In this document: piece after piece, positions 1 to 6,359 of the stretch
How positions within the stretch are numbered: the stretch's first letter is position 1
Layout: every line of letters starts with the position of its first letter
Assembly: GCA_021808425.1 (NCBI GenBank)
Contig: JAKBBS010000103.1
Coordinates: 2,489-11,958 of the forward strand
Direction: 5' to 3'
Source of the DNA: Actinomycetes bacterium
Lineage (GTDB): Bacteria > Actinomycetota > Acidimicrobiia > Acidimicrobiales > Palsa-688
Length of the DNA stretch: 9,470 bases
Translations under genes and position numbers: made by a program
Notes under the pieces: generated by a model
The model's input: only the letters and a program-made list of their open reading frames with translations
Database searches by the model: none
What the model was told of the DNA's origin: nothing

Positions 1-593
1 TTTCGAACGTCTCCACCATCGCGATACCGCCGACGGCACCGGATCCGACCCCGGAGGTAGCGGTAGCTGTCAAGGACAACCCGAACGTGATCTACGTCGA
101 CGTGCCGAACAACTGCGGCGAGGTGCTCAAAGCTATAAAGCAGTTGGGATACACGGGCAAAGTGATCGCGATCGATCCCTGCTCTGCACCGCCTGTAATC
201 CAGGCTGCCGCTGGGGGTGCCGAGAACATGTACGTGGTCTCGCCGTTCGTCCTTCAGTCCGGCAACAGTGCGCAGGCGAAGATCTTCCAGGCAGCCATGA
301 GCAAATACGCGGCCGCCGGGACGGCGATCGACTCGATCTCGACCGCTACTTTCTCGGAGGCGGTCGATGTGCAGCAGGCTCTTTCGAAAGTGACCGGGAC
401 CCTTGACACCGCAAGCATCCTGAACGCGTTCAAGACCGGCTCCAACCACCCCAACTTCCTGTCGCATCCCTACACCTGTAACGGCAAGGCCATAGCTGGA
501 GCAACCTCGGTCTGCGACAACTCGTACCTGGTGGACCAGATCAAGAACGGCCAGATCACCCAGGCGAGCAGCACGGCCTGGCTCAGTTCGTAG
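1..593 (+). CDS. ABC-type (branched-chain amino acid family) substrate-binding protein, C-terminal part
   Basis: Partial at the 5' window edge; the frame is open from base 3 and ends at TAG 591-593, giving about 196 residues. The sequence looks like the C-terminal lobe of a type 1 periplasmic binding protein (Peripla_BP_6, LivJ-like). A segment around NVIYVDVPNN is followed by GYTGKVIAIDPC, the usual strand-helix-strand passage in which a residue number or ligand is compared. After it come a stretch about a subunit seen in some place (MYVVSPFV), a helix AKIFQAAMSKYAA, and the closing region with HPYTCNGKAIAGATSVCDNSY. The two cysteines in that last segment could form a disulfide, as expected of an exported protein. 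Such proteins bind amino acids, amides or aromatic acids outside the membrane and deliver them to a Liv-type permease. Neither the signal peptide nor the permease genes are inside the window. The ligand cannot be told from the sequence; an aromatic substrate is only a guess from the downstream genes. Confidence 0.82.
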   Translation, partial: SNVSTIAIPPTAPDPTPEVAVAVKDNPNVIYVDVPNNCGEVLKAIKQLGYTGKVIAIDPCSAPPVIQAAAGGAENMYVVSPFVLQSGNSAQAKIFQAAMSKYAAAGTAIDSISTATFSEAVDVQQALSKVTGTLDTASILNAFKTGSNHPNFLSHPYTCNGKAIAGATSVCDNSYLVDQIKNGQITQASSTAWLSS

Positions 594-600
594 CCTAAAA

Positions 601-1500
601 GTGGGTTCGGGTCGGCCGCTTCAAGGTCGCCTGACAAGTAGGACGTCACCGTCGGCGGGGACGGTGGTGTTCGACTTGGACAGCTCGGAGCAGGTCTTTA
701 TCGCCGACCACCGTGTCGGTAGCTCCGGGTTGTTGTCGACGGTCATGTCCCTGGAGGCGTTGGCTGAAGCAGTAACGCTTGTTTGCGGATGGGGCGCAAT
801 CGACGAGGCGTCGGCTGTGTTGGTCGGCAAGCCCCTGTTCGTTCCCGACGGCGAGAAGCGCCAGGCAAGCGTGGAGGTGCACGGCGAGGGTGATGCAGCG
901 ACCGCCACATTGAGCAGCGTCTCAGGAGTCCACCAGGAGAAGGTCGAACATCTGTCAGCAGTGCTCCGTCCCCGGGTAGCCGGTGGCGGCGCCCCCGCCC
1001 GTCGTGAAGTGCCGTCGATCGAAGGCAGATCGGGGGCTGCCAGCCCCGAGATCTACAAGCTCTACTTCCACGGTCCGTCGTTTCAGGTCGTGGACTCGGC
1101 GTACGTCGTCGAAGCCGTGGTTGTGGCGCCGATGGCGCAAGAGCTTGCCCCGATCGGCGAACCCACGGGTCAGTCCCACACCTCGCCGCGCCTTGTCGAG
1201 CTGTGCCTTCAGGCTGCTGGACTCTACGAGGTGGCGGCATCGGGACGTATGCGCATCCCTTCGAGCATCGAGCGGATCGTCTGGCATTCGCCGGACCGTA
1301 CAGAAAAAAAAGACAGCCTCGTCGCGGTCGTCGAGCGTGTCCCTGACAGCGACAGAGAGCCCGCATACGATGCCGCTGTCATCGACCTCGACGGGAGCGT
1401 TGGTTTAAGCGTCTTCGGGTACCGGGCGACAGACTTCTCCCAGCCCGTGGATCAGGTCGCGCTCTTAGACGTGCGATCCGCACTTGGCCCGCTCAGATAG
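601..1500 (+). CDS. Stand-alone polyketide-synthase-type dehydratase (double hotdog) domain protein
   Basis: 299 residues with a GTG start 7 bp after the binding-protein stop. No good ribosome site is visible, and GTG codons at 664 and 667 are alternative starts. The N-terminal hotdog half covers about residues 20-125 and carries IADHRVGSSGLLST; H37 aligns with the catalytic His of the PKS dehydratase HxxxGxxxxP motif, but the Gly and Pro positions are Ser41 and Ser46. The C-terminal half covers about 150-280 and begins YFHGPSF (YxxGP motif, Y155/G158/P159). It then has ELCLQAAGLYE, where E200 stands in for the usual catalytic Asp of DxxxQ, and IPSSIERIVW, which matches the LPxxW region. The family removes water from 3-hydroxyacyl thioesters on a carrier protein. 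No ketosynthase, acyltransferase or carrier domain is attached, and none lies in the window. It could be a dehydratase or hydratase for a free thioester, or a non-catalytic relic. The fold assignment is fairly secure; the reaction is not. Confidence 0.7.
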   Translation: MGSGRPLQGRLTSRTSPSAGTVVFDLDSSEQVFIADHRVGSSGLLSTVMSLEALAEAVTLVCGWGAIDEASAVLVGKPLFVPDGEKRQASVEVHGEGDAATATLSSVSGVHQEKVEHLSAVLRPRVAGGGAPARREVPSIEGRSGAASPEIYKLYFHGPSFQVVDSAYVVEAVVVAPMAQELAPIGEPTGQSHTSPRLVELCLQAAGLYEVAASGRMRIPSSIERIVWHSPDRTEKKDSLVAVVERVPDSDREPAYDAAVIDLDGSVGLSVFGYRATDFSQPVDQVALLDVRSALGPLR

Positions 1501-1507
1501 TTGACCC

Positions 1508-1539
1508 GGAGCGCCGGCCCGCACGCCTTTCGCGCCTCC
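1508..1539. terminator. Possible bidirectional stem-loop between convergent genes
   Basis: The 40 bp between the convergent dehydratase and crotonase genes contain an imperfect GC-rich inverted repeat. GGAG (1508-1511) and CGC (1512-1514) pair with GCG (1532-1534) and CTCC (1536-1539), with one bulged C at 1535. There is no T-tract on either side, so it is at best a weak terminator. Confidence 0.2.
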
Positions 1540-1540
1540 G

Positions 1541-2290
1541 TCAGCTGTGGTGGGACTCTCGCATTGCCTGGGACTCCGCTGAGCGCAGCGTCGAACGAAA
1601 TATTCGCTGTTCATACGCCAGCCCCTCGGAGAGCGGCATTCGGATCCCGTCGAGTAGTGCACGTTTGGCGGCCACAAGCGAATGACGCGGCTGATCGGCA
1701 ATAGGGGCACTCCAATCGAGAACGCGTCGAATGAAATCGTCGGAGGGCAGCACGGCGTTGACCAGACCGAGCGTCAATGCCTGCTGCGCGTCGACCGTCT
1801 CGCCGCTCAGAATCATTCGAGCGGCGGCGGAGGGTCCGATAAGTCTCGGCAAACGCTGCGTGCCCCCGGCGCCCGGGATGGCCCCGGCGCCGACCTCGAC
1901 GAACCGGAAGTGAGCAACGTGGTTTGCCACTCGCATCTGGCAGGCCAGCGCCAGCTCGCAGCCGCCTCCCCAGGCCTGCCCATTGACAGCAGCGACCACC
2001 GGCTGGGAGATAGACGAGATCCTTTCGAGAGTGAGATTCCACCAGTCGGGTTCACCGGCACCTCTGTGGCCTTCCACGAGCGCTTCGACGTCACCCAGGT
2101 CGGCGTGACCTACGAAGAAGCCGTCTACGCCGCCTGTGATGACGATCATCCGAACCGAGGGCTCGTCGGAGATGTCGACGAGAACCTGGTTCAGCTCGGC
2201 GAGGTATCGGAACCCGAGCAGATTCTCCGGTGGATGGACGAATGTGATCACGGCCACGTTCCCTCGTTGCTCGGTGTTCCAACCTTCCAT
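1541..2290 (-). CDS. Enoyl-CoA hydratase/isomerase (crotonase) family protein
   Basis: 249 residues from ATG at 2290, chosen because GGGAGG lies 7 bases upstream; a GTG at 2329 would add 13 residues but has no such site. Crotonase features are clear. AAVNGQAWGGGCELALA (about 100-116) carries the GG oxyanion-hole turn. RFVEVGAGAIPGAGGTQRLP (129-148) contains E132, equal to Glu144 of rat mitochondrial hydratase. LSGETVDAQQALTLGLVNAV and the final helix EGLAYEQRIF complete the fold. The second catalytic Glu (rat Glu164) is Arg158 here (AAARMILSG). The protein is therefore probably not a standard two-Glu hydratase. It also lacks the Glu at that position that hydroxycinnamoyl-CoA hydratase-lyases use. 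It could still act on an acyl-CoA ester as a hydratase, isomerase, hydrolase or C-C lyase. It is transcribed away from the oxygenase operon and shares a control region with it, which suggests a linked catabolic role. It is expected to be cytosolic and oligomeric (trimer or hexamer). Confidence 0.88.
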   Translation of the reverse strand: MEGWNTEQRGNVAVITFVHPPENLLGFRYLAELNQVLVDISDEPSVRMIVITGGVDGFFVGHADLGDVEALVEGHRGAGEPDWWNLTLERISSISQPVVAAVNGQAWGGGCELALACQMRVANHVAHFRFVEVGAGAIPGAGGTQRLPRLIGPSAAARMILSGETVDAQQALTLGLVNAVLPSDDFIRRVLDWSAPIADQPRHSLVAAKRALLDGIRMPLSEGLAYEQRIFRSTLRSAESQAMRESHHS

Positions 2291-2297
2291 TACGGGT

Positions 2298-2303
2298 CCT
2301 CCC
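2298..2303 (-). promoter_or_regulatory. Ribosome binding site that decides the crotonase start
   Basis: On the minus strand GGGAGG is followed by 7 bases and ATG (2288-2290). It favours this ATG over the in-frame GTG at 2327-2329. Confidence 0.75.
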
Positions 2304-2329
2304 TTTTCTGTGGGTTCGCAGGATGCCAC

Positions 2330-2358
2330 TCGACAGTACGGAAGCAGCCTGCTATTAT
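2330..2358 (+). promoter_or_regulatory. Predicted promoter of the oxygenase operon
   Basis: TCGACA (2330-2335) and TATTAT (2353-2358) each match five of six bases of the vegetative -35 and -10 consensus and are exactly 17 bp apart. Transcription would begin near 2365, giving a leader of roughly 75 bases before the GTG at 2439. The area around the -10 is the most AT-rich patch of this control region. Prediction only. Confidence 0.5.
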
Positions 2359-2387
2359 GATAACGACTTTCAAGATACGAGAGTCAA
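2357..2387 (-). promoter_or_regulatory. Predicted promoter of the crotonase gene, overlapping the opposite one
   Basis: Read on the minus strand, TTGACT (2387-2382) and TATCAT (2362-2357) each match five of six consensus bases. The spacing is 19 bp, longer than ideal. The -10 overlaps the TATTAT of the plus-strand promoter by two bases, so polymerase could hardly occupy both. The start would fall near 2350, about 60 bases before the ATG. Confidence 0.35.
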
Positions 2388-2438
2388 GGCAATGGTGGGC
2401 TAACCGGGGGGTATCCAGCCGCCCGAAGAGAGGGAACT

Positions 2439-3935
2439 GTGACTGACACCATCCAAGAGGCGTCGCCTTCAGCCATGAGATTTCCGGATTCCGTAGCGTT
2501 CAATGGCTTCTTTGCCCCAGTTCGCATAGAGGCTGACGTCTACGACCTCGAGGTCGAGGGTGCCATACCCGCTGACATTGACGGCGCGTTTTACCGCGCT
2601 GCGGCAGATACGCAGTATCCGCCGAGTCGCAAGGAAGACATCTACATAAACGGCGACGGCATGATAACGATGGTCCGGATCAAAGACGGTCATGCGGACC
2701 TGCGCACACGTTTCGTGCGGACCCGTCGCTTCGAGTTGGAGAGAGCCGCCAGGAGGTCCCTCTTCGGCGCTTACCGCAACTACTTCACCGACGATCCGGC
2801 GGTAGCCGGGATAGACGACGGGAACGCCAACACCGCTGTCGTCTGGCATGGTGGCAAGCTGTTGGCACTCAAGGAGGCGGCACTCCCCTACGAGCTTGAT
2901 CCCGTCACGCTCGAAACGCGGGGGATATACGACTTCGGTGGTCAGCTGAGCAGCCGCACGTTCACCGCCCATCCGAAGATCGACCCGCTTACCGGCGAAC
3001 TGATCGCTTTCGCCTACAACTCCAGCGGGCGTCCGGACAACGAGATCCTGCTGTTCGACATCTCGCCTTCAGGCGTCGTGACCCGCAGGCAGAGTTTCAC
3101 CGCCCCGTATTCGTCGATGATGCACGACTGGCTCGTGACGCGGGACCATCTGATCTTCACTTTTTCGCCGATGATCTCCGACTACGAGCGGATGAAGACG
3201 GAACCCCAGTACTTCGTCTGGGACCCATCGCTTCGCTCCCACGTGGCGATAATCCCGAGGAGACAAGGCGTAGGAGGCATCCGTTGGTTCAGCGCAGAGC
3301 TCGCAATGGAGACCCACAGCCTGAACGCGTGGAGCGAAGGCGATCGGGTGATAGCGGACCATTTCGTCGCTCGAAGCGGATGGTTCTCCCAGTTCCCGAA
3401 GACGACCGAGGGGCTCTTGCACGAAGCCCCGCCGATTGCTCACCGCTGGACTTTCGACCTGTCCGAAGGCGCAGGCGCTCCGGTTAGCGACGGACCGACC
3501 TATCAGTCGCATCGTCTGTACGACTGTCCCGGCGACATGCCACGCGTGGACCCCCGGTTCTTGATGTCGAAGAACCGTCACTCGTGGATCGGCTGCTTAG
3601 ACCTGGATCTCGGGCCGATGCCCGACTTCGGTCCGATGGGGCCGCCCTTCAACTGCCTCGTGCATTTAGACGACGAGACCAAGCAGAGGACGCCGTTCTT
3701 CCCTGGCCCCGACTCCGCTCCAGAGGAGCCTGTCTTCATACCGAAAGGGCCGGACGCCGCCGAGGGGGAGGGCTACCTGATATCTGTCATAGGGCGGCGG
3801 AAACTCAATCGCAACGACATCGTGATCCTCGACGCCCTCGACCTCGGCGCCGGCCCGCTCGCAACTCTGAAAGTGCCATTCCGCCTTCGCTACGCATTCC
3901 ACGGGACTTGGGTCCCAGGAGAGGAACTACCATGA
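2439..3935 (+). CDS. Carotenoid cleavage oxygenase family protein, lignostilbene dioxygenase-like
   Basis: 498 residues from GTG, with AGAGGG 4 bases upstream; the length is normal for the family. These seven-bladed beta-propeller enzymes hold Fe(II) with four histidines and split a C=C bond with O2 to give two carbonyls. All four ligands are present in their usual contexts: H178 (TAHPK), H229 (MMHDW), H293 (ETHSLNAW) and H488 (AFHGTW). Second-shell acids appear as E146 (ALKEAALPY) and E430 (EEPVFIP); D366 (GDMPRVDPR) sits where many members have Glu. K145, just before E146, and Y112 (GAYRNYF), 33 residues earlier, match in spacing the Tyr/Lys pair that binds the substrate's 4-hydroxyl in characterised lignostilbene dioxygenases. 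A hydroxylated stilbenoid or phenylpropenoid is therefore more likely than a carotenoid. There is no signal peptide, so it is cytosolic. It is first gene of the operon, and its TGA overlaps the next ATG. Confidence 0.92.
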   Translation: MTDTIQEASPSAMRFPDSVAFNGFFAPVRIEADVYDLEVEGAIPADIDGAFYRAAADTQYPPSRKEDIYINGDGMITMVRIKDGHADLRTRFVRTRRFELERAARRSLFGAYRNYFTDDPAVAGIDDGNANTAVVWHGGKLLALKEAALPYELDPVTLETRGIYDFGGQLSSRTFTAHPKIDPLTGELIAFAYNSSGRPDNEILLFDISPSGVVTRRQSFTAPYSSMMHDWLVTRDHLIFTFSPMISDYERMKTEPQYFVWDPSLRSHVAIIPRRQGVGGIRWFSAELAMETHSLNAWSEGDRVIADHFVARSGWFSQFPKTTEGLLHEAPPIAHRWTFDLSEGAGAPVSDGPTYQSHRLYDCPGDMPRVDPRFLMSKNRHSWIGCLDLDLGPMPDFGPMGPPFNCLVHLDDETKQRTPFFPGPDSAPEEPVFIPKGPDAAEGEGYLISVIGRRKLNRNDIVILDALDLGAGPLATLKVPFRLRYAFHGTWVPGEELP

Positions 3936-4387
3936 CCGACAAATCCACCGCTCAAGCCGTCTTCGACCATGCTGGTCTGTCCGTCGCGGACATGGACAGG
4001 TCAAGAGCTTTCTACTCGGGCGTTCTCGGCTTCGACATCGTCGAGGACGAGTTCGAGTTTGCCGAGCACGAACTTAGAGGCGTCGTGTTGAAGAACCACA
4101 CAGGTTTGCGCGTCGAGCTTTTCTGCCGGCGCGGCGCAGAGCCGACCGGCCCCCACCATCCAATCGACTCGACGCGGCGTCAGGGCTGGTTCCAGTTCGC
4201 AATGGCGGTCCCCGACATCCAAGCGACGTTCGATGCCGTGGTTGCGGCGGGGGCGACTCCTCTAATGAAGCCGTCAACCGCCCCCGACGGTTTCACGAAA
4301 GTGGCGTTCGTCGGCGATCCCGACGGAAACCTGGTCGAGTTCCTCCAGCGCCAGCCGAGTGGCGTGCGCGTTGAGCCGGGCGACTGA
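3932..4387 (+). CDS. VOC (glyoxalase/bleomycin-resistance fold) family protein
   Basis: 151 residues. The ATG overlaps the oxygenase stop (ATGA) and follows GGAGAGGA, so the pair is probably translationally coupled. Two beta-alpha-beta-beta-beta modules are visible. The first holds FDHAGLSVADMDRSRAFYSGVLGF (about residues 11-34) and GLRVELF (58-64). The second begins WFQFAMAVPDI (86-96) and ends VGDPDGNLVEFLQR (127-140). Metal ligands would be H13, E62, Q88 and E136. Q88 stands where His is commonest (HxAxxV), and Gln is a tolerated ligand in some VOC enzymes. The family includes glyoxalase I, methylmalonyl-CoA epimerase, extradiol dioxygenases and binding proteins that protect against toxic compounds. 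It is too short for a typical two-domain extradiol dioxygenase. Its place directly after the oxygenase suggests it handles or detoxifies a product such as an aldehyde. The exact reaction is unknown. Confidence 0.85.
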   Translation: MTDKSTAQAVFDHAGLSVADMDRSRAFYSGVLGFDIVEDEFEFAEHELRGVVLKNHTGLRVELFCRRGAEPTGPHHPIDSTRRQGWFQFAMAVPDIQATFDAVVAAGATPLMKPSTAPDGFTKVAFVGDPDGNLVEFLQRQPSGVRVEPGD

Positions 4388-4393
4388 AACAAG

Positions 4394-5779
4394 GTGATCG
4401 AAGACGCTGCGCGTGGACCGAGCCTGACGCGGTCCTCCCCCAAGCTCGGCGCGTCGTGGTCGCCTAGGCCTCGCCCGGGTGTCGTAGATGTCGCAGTCGC
4501 CGTTGTGGCTGTCGGGCTGGGCGCGACTGTCGGAATCTCGCTGACAGCCGAGACCCGGACACAGTTCGACGGTAACGGCGGCATCGCGATCTTCGCCGGC
4601 AACGTGACAGGACTTGTCGGGACCTACCTCGCGCTTGTCATGGTTCTGCTCGTCAGCCGGATTCCCTGGGTGGAGCGCGTGCTCGGCCAGGACGGCCTTC
4701 TCAGGTGGCATCGGAGGTTGGCGGCCTGGCCGATACTGCTGATCGCCGCGCACGCTTTCCTTTTGACTGTCGGATATGCGCAAGCCGCGCGGTCGGGGAT
4801 CCTTCACGAGGTGGGCACTCTCGTGTCCGGCTTCGCCTACATGGCTATTGCCACCGTGGCGTTTGTGATCATGATGTTGATCGGCGCTGTCTCGGTGCGC
4901 GCGGTGCGCAGCCGGATGAAACGGGAGTCCTGGTGGGCGCTCCACCTGTTCATGTACCTTGCGTTGGCGCTCGCTTTCGCCCACGAGGTGGTCCTTGGTC
5001 CGTCGTTTGTGGGGCATCCTCTAACCCGCTTCGTGTGGTCCGTCGCCTGGGCGGCGACTGCGGGTGTAGTGATAGTGTGTCGCTTCGGAATTCCGATAGT
5101 CAGATCCGTGCGTCACCGTCTGGTCGTCGCAGAAGTTCGCCCCGAAGCGTCAGGGGTGGTGTCTATACACCTGAAGGGCCGGCACCTCGACCGGCTCTCC
5201 GTCTCGGGCGGCCAGTTCTTCGAGTGGCGGTTCCTGCGCCGGGGCATGTGGTGGCAGGCGCATCCTTTTTCCGTCTCGGCGACCGCACGCTCGAATGCCG
5301 GGAGCCTGCGTCTCACCGTGAAGAACGTCGGGGATTTCACTGCTGCGCTTGCCGCCGTGCCGGTCGGGACCCGAGTCGCGATCGAAGGGCCGTACGGCGC
5401 TTTTACGGCCCACGCGCAGCGCAGGCAGCGAGTGCTTCTCGTAGCGGGCGGTATCGGTGTGACGGCGGTTCGGGGAGTCCTGGAAGATCTGCCGGCAGGA
5501 TGCGAACCGGTGGTCGTGCTGCGGGCGAGCGATGCAGGATCGCTGGCCCTCGGTGACGAAGTGGCGGCGCTGGTCGAACGCCATCACGGTACTGTGCACG
5601 AGCTCGTCGGATCCCGTGAGGCTGTGCCCGTCGAGGCGATCGGCGCCCTCGTTGCCGACCTCAAAGAGCGCGACGCGTACGTCGCCGGGCCTGAAGGTTT
5701 CGTTGAAGCAGTAGTGGAATTCCTGTCGCGCGCAGGTGTTCCTGTGAAGTCAATCCACTCGGAGATATACGCCCTGTGA
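4394..5779 (+). CDS. Membrane flavocytochrome: ferric-reductase-like transmembrane domain fused to FAD/NAD(P) reductase
   Basis: 461 residues from GTG, 6 bp after the VOC stop; the ribosome site is weak (AAG abuts the start). About six membrane helices lie near residues 30-50, 68-88, 110-128, 142-165, 183-200 and 212-230. H106 and H120 (RWHRR, AAHAF), then H184 and H197 (ALHLF, FAHEV), have the spacing of the bis-histidine haem ligands in ferric reductases and NADPH oxidases. The cytoplasmic half starts near 240. HPFSVSA (290-296) is the FAD-binding motif in its NOX/FRE form, and EGPYGAF (331-337) also contacts the flavin. AGGIGVTAVRGVL (351-363) is the nucleotide site, and the protein ends YVAGPEGF...IHSEIYAL, where Ala replaces the usual Cys of CGP. 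Electrons would pass from NAD(P)H through FAD and two b haems to the outer face. The acceptor may be the FMN-binding protein encoded next. Ferric iron or oxygen are alternatives. Confidence 0.88.
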   Translation: MIEDAARGPSLTRSSPKLGASWSPRPRPGVVDVAVAVVAVGLGATVGISLTAETRTQFDGNGGIAIFAGNVTGLVGTYLALVMVLLVSRIPWVERVLGQDGLLRWHRRLAAWPILLIAAHAFLLTVGYAQAARSGILHEVGTLVSGFAYMAIATVAFVIMMLIGAVSVRAVRSRMKRESWWALHLFMYLALALAFAHEVVLGPSFVGHPLTRFVWSVAWAATAGVVIVCRFGIPIVRSVRHRLVVAEVRPEASGVVSIHLKGRHLDRLSVSGGQFFEWRFLRRGMWWQAHPFSVSATARSNAGSLRLTVKNVGDFTAALAAVPVGTRVAIEGPYGAFTAHAQRRQRVLLVAGGIGVTAVRGVLEDLPAGCEPVVVLRASDAGSLALGDEVAALVERHHGTVHELVGSREAVPVEAIGALVADLKERDAYVAGPEGFVEAVVEFLSRAGVPVKSIHSEIYAL

Positions 5780-5804
5780 GCCGCATCCAGGAGAAACGTC
5801 TGCC

Positions 5805-6332
5805 ATGAATCGATCCTTTCTGGCAGTTGCCGGCGCGGTCGGTGGTCTGCTCGGAGTGCTAGGCCTGAACTCGGCTGCTACCAAGAATGCGGCGAGCGGC
5901 GGATCAATAGCGGTGCCGACATCCCCGAGGCCGACCGCGTCCGCCTCCACAGGCTCGCCCGGCGCAGTCACCGGAACGTCGATCGGGTCGGGGGGCGCGT
6001 CGAGCGGTGGGACTTCTGGCGGCGGGAGCTCCGCTTTAAGCGGTTCCGCTGGAACCGAGGTGGTAACAGGCACTCGTGAGTCTTTCAGCTACGGACAGAT
6101 GTCCATCCAAGTCACTTTGACCTCTGGGAAGGTAACCGCCCTACGGGTGGTCGGCATGACCGAGCTCGATGCATTCTCCACGCAGATAGCCGACACGGCG
6201 ATACCGACCTTGGAGCGCGAGGTTCTGGCGGCTCAAAGCACGAAAGTGCACGGAGTGTCCGGCGCCACCTATACGACCGAGGCCTATCTGCAGTCAGTGC
6301 AATCGGTCCTGGACAAGACTCACGCCGGCTGA
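5805..6332 (+). CDS. FMN-binding domain protein, membrane-anchored or secreted
   Basis: 175 residues, ATG start with AGGAG about 12 bases upstream and 25 bp after the reductase. Residues 4-22 form a hydrophobic segment that can serve as signal or anchor; there is no Cys for a lipobox, so it is not a lipoprotein. Residues about 30-85 are a low-complexity linker of Gly, Ser, Thr, Ala and Pro, typical of a spacer outside the cell. The FMN_bind domain (about 86-172) resembles the NqrC/RnfG type. SYGQMSIQVTLTSGKVTALRV is its first hairpin, and VHGVSGATYTTEAYLQSVQSVL contains SGAT (152-155), in which T155 would carry FMN through a phosphoester bond. The consensus Asp three residues before the Ser is His149. 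ApbE normally adds the flavin, and no apbE is in this window. It most likely takes electrons from the flavocytochrome upstream. Confidence 0.85.
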   Translation: MNRSFLAVAGAVGGLLGVLGLNSAATKNAASGGSIAVPTSPRPTASASTGSPGAVTGTSIGSGGASSGGTSGGGSSALSGSAGTEVVTGTRESFSYGQMSIQVTLTSGKVTALRVVGMTELDAFSTQIADTAIPTLEREVLAAQSTKVHGVSGATYTTEAYLQSVQSVLDKTHAG

Positions 6333-6359
6333 CGGTTATCGCCGGAATCGACGAGCGGG

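Noticed and set aside
743..1366. Minus-strand open frame opposite the dehydratase gene
   Set aside because: Arg/Pro-rich translation typical of an antisense shadow in GC-rich DNA.
1541..2290. Feruloyl-CoA hydratase-lyase (vanillin-forming)
   Set aside because: Tempting beside a lignostilbene-type oxygenase, but Arg158 stands at the Glu position that enzyme needs.
1682..2446. Long plus-strand open frame opposite the crotonase gene
   Set aside because: It lies antisense to a protein with clear crotonase motifs and has no family resemblance or convincing ribosome site.
3584..3931. N-terminal extension of the VOC reading frame upstream of 3932
   Set aside because: The extension overlaps the oxygenase gene, is Arg-rich and unlike any domain; the ATG at 3932 has a strong ribosome site and begins just before the VOC fold.
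4274..5017. Long minus-strand open frame opposite the VOC and reductase genes
   Set aside because: Charged, low-complexity translation with no recognisable domain; it is a by-product of GC-rich codon use in the reductase gene.
5805..5880. Lipoprotein signal on the FMN-binding protein
   Set aside because: There is no Cys after the hydrophobic segment, so no lipobox.
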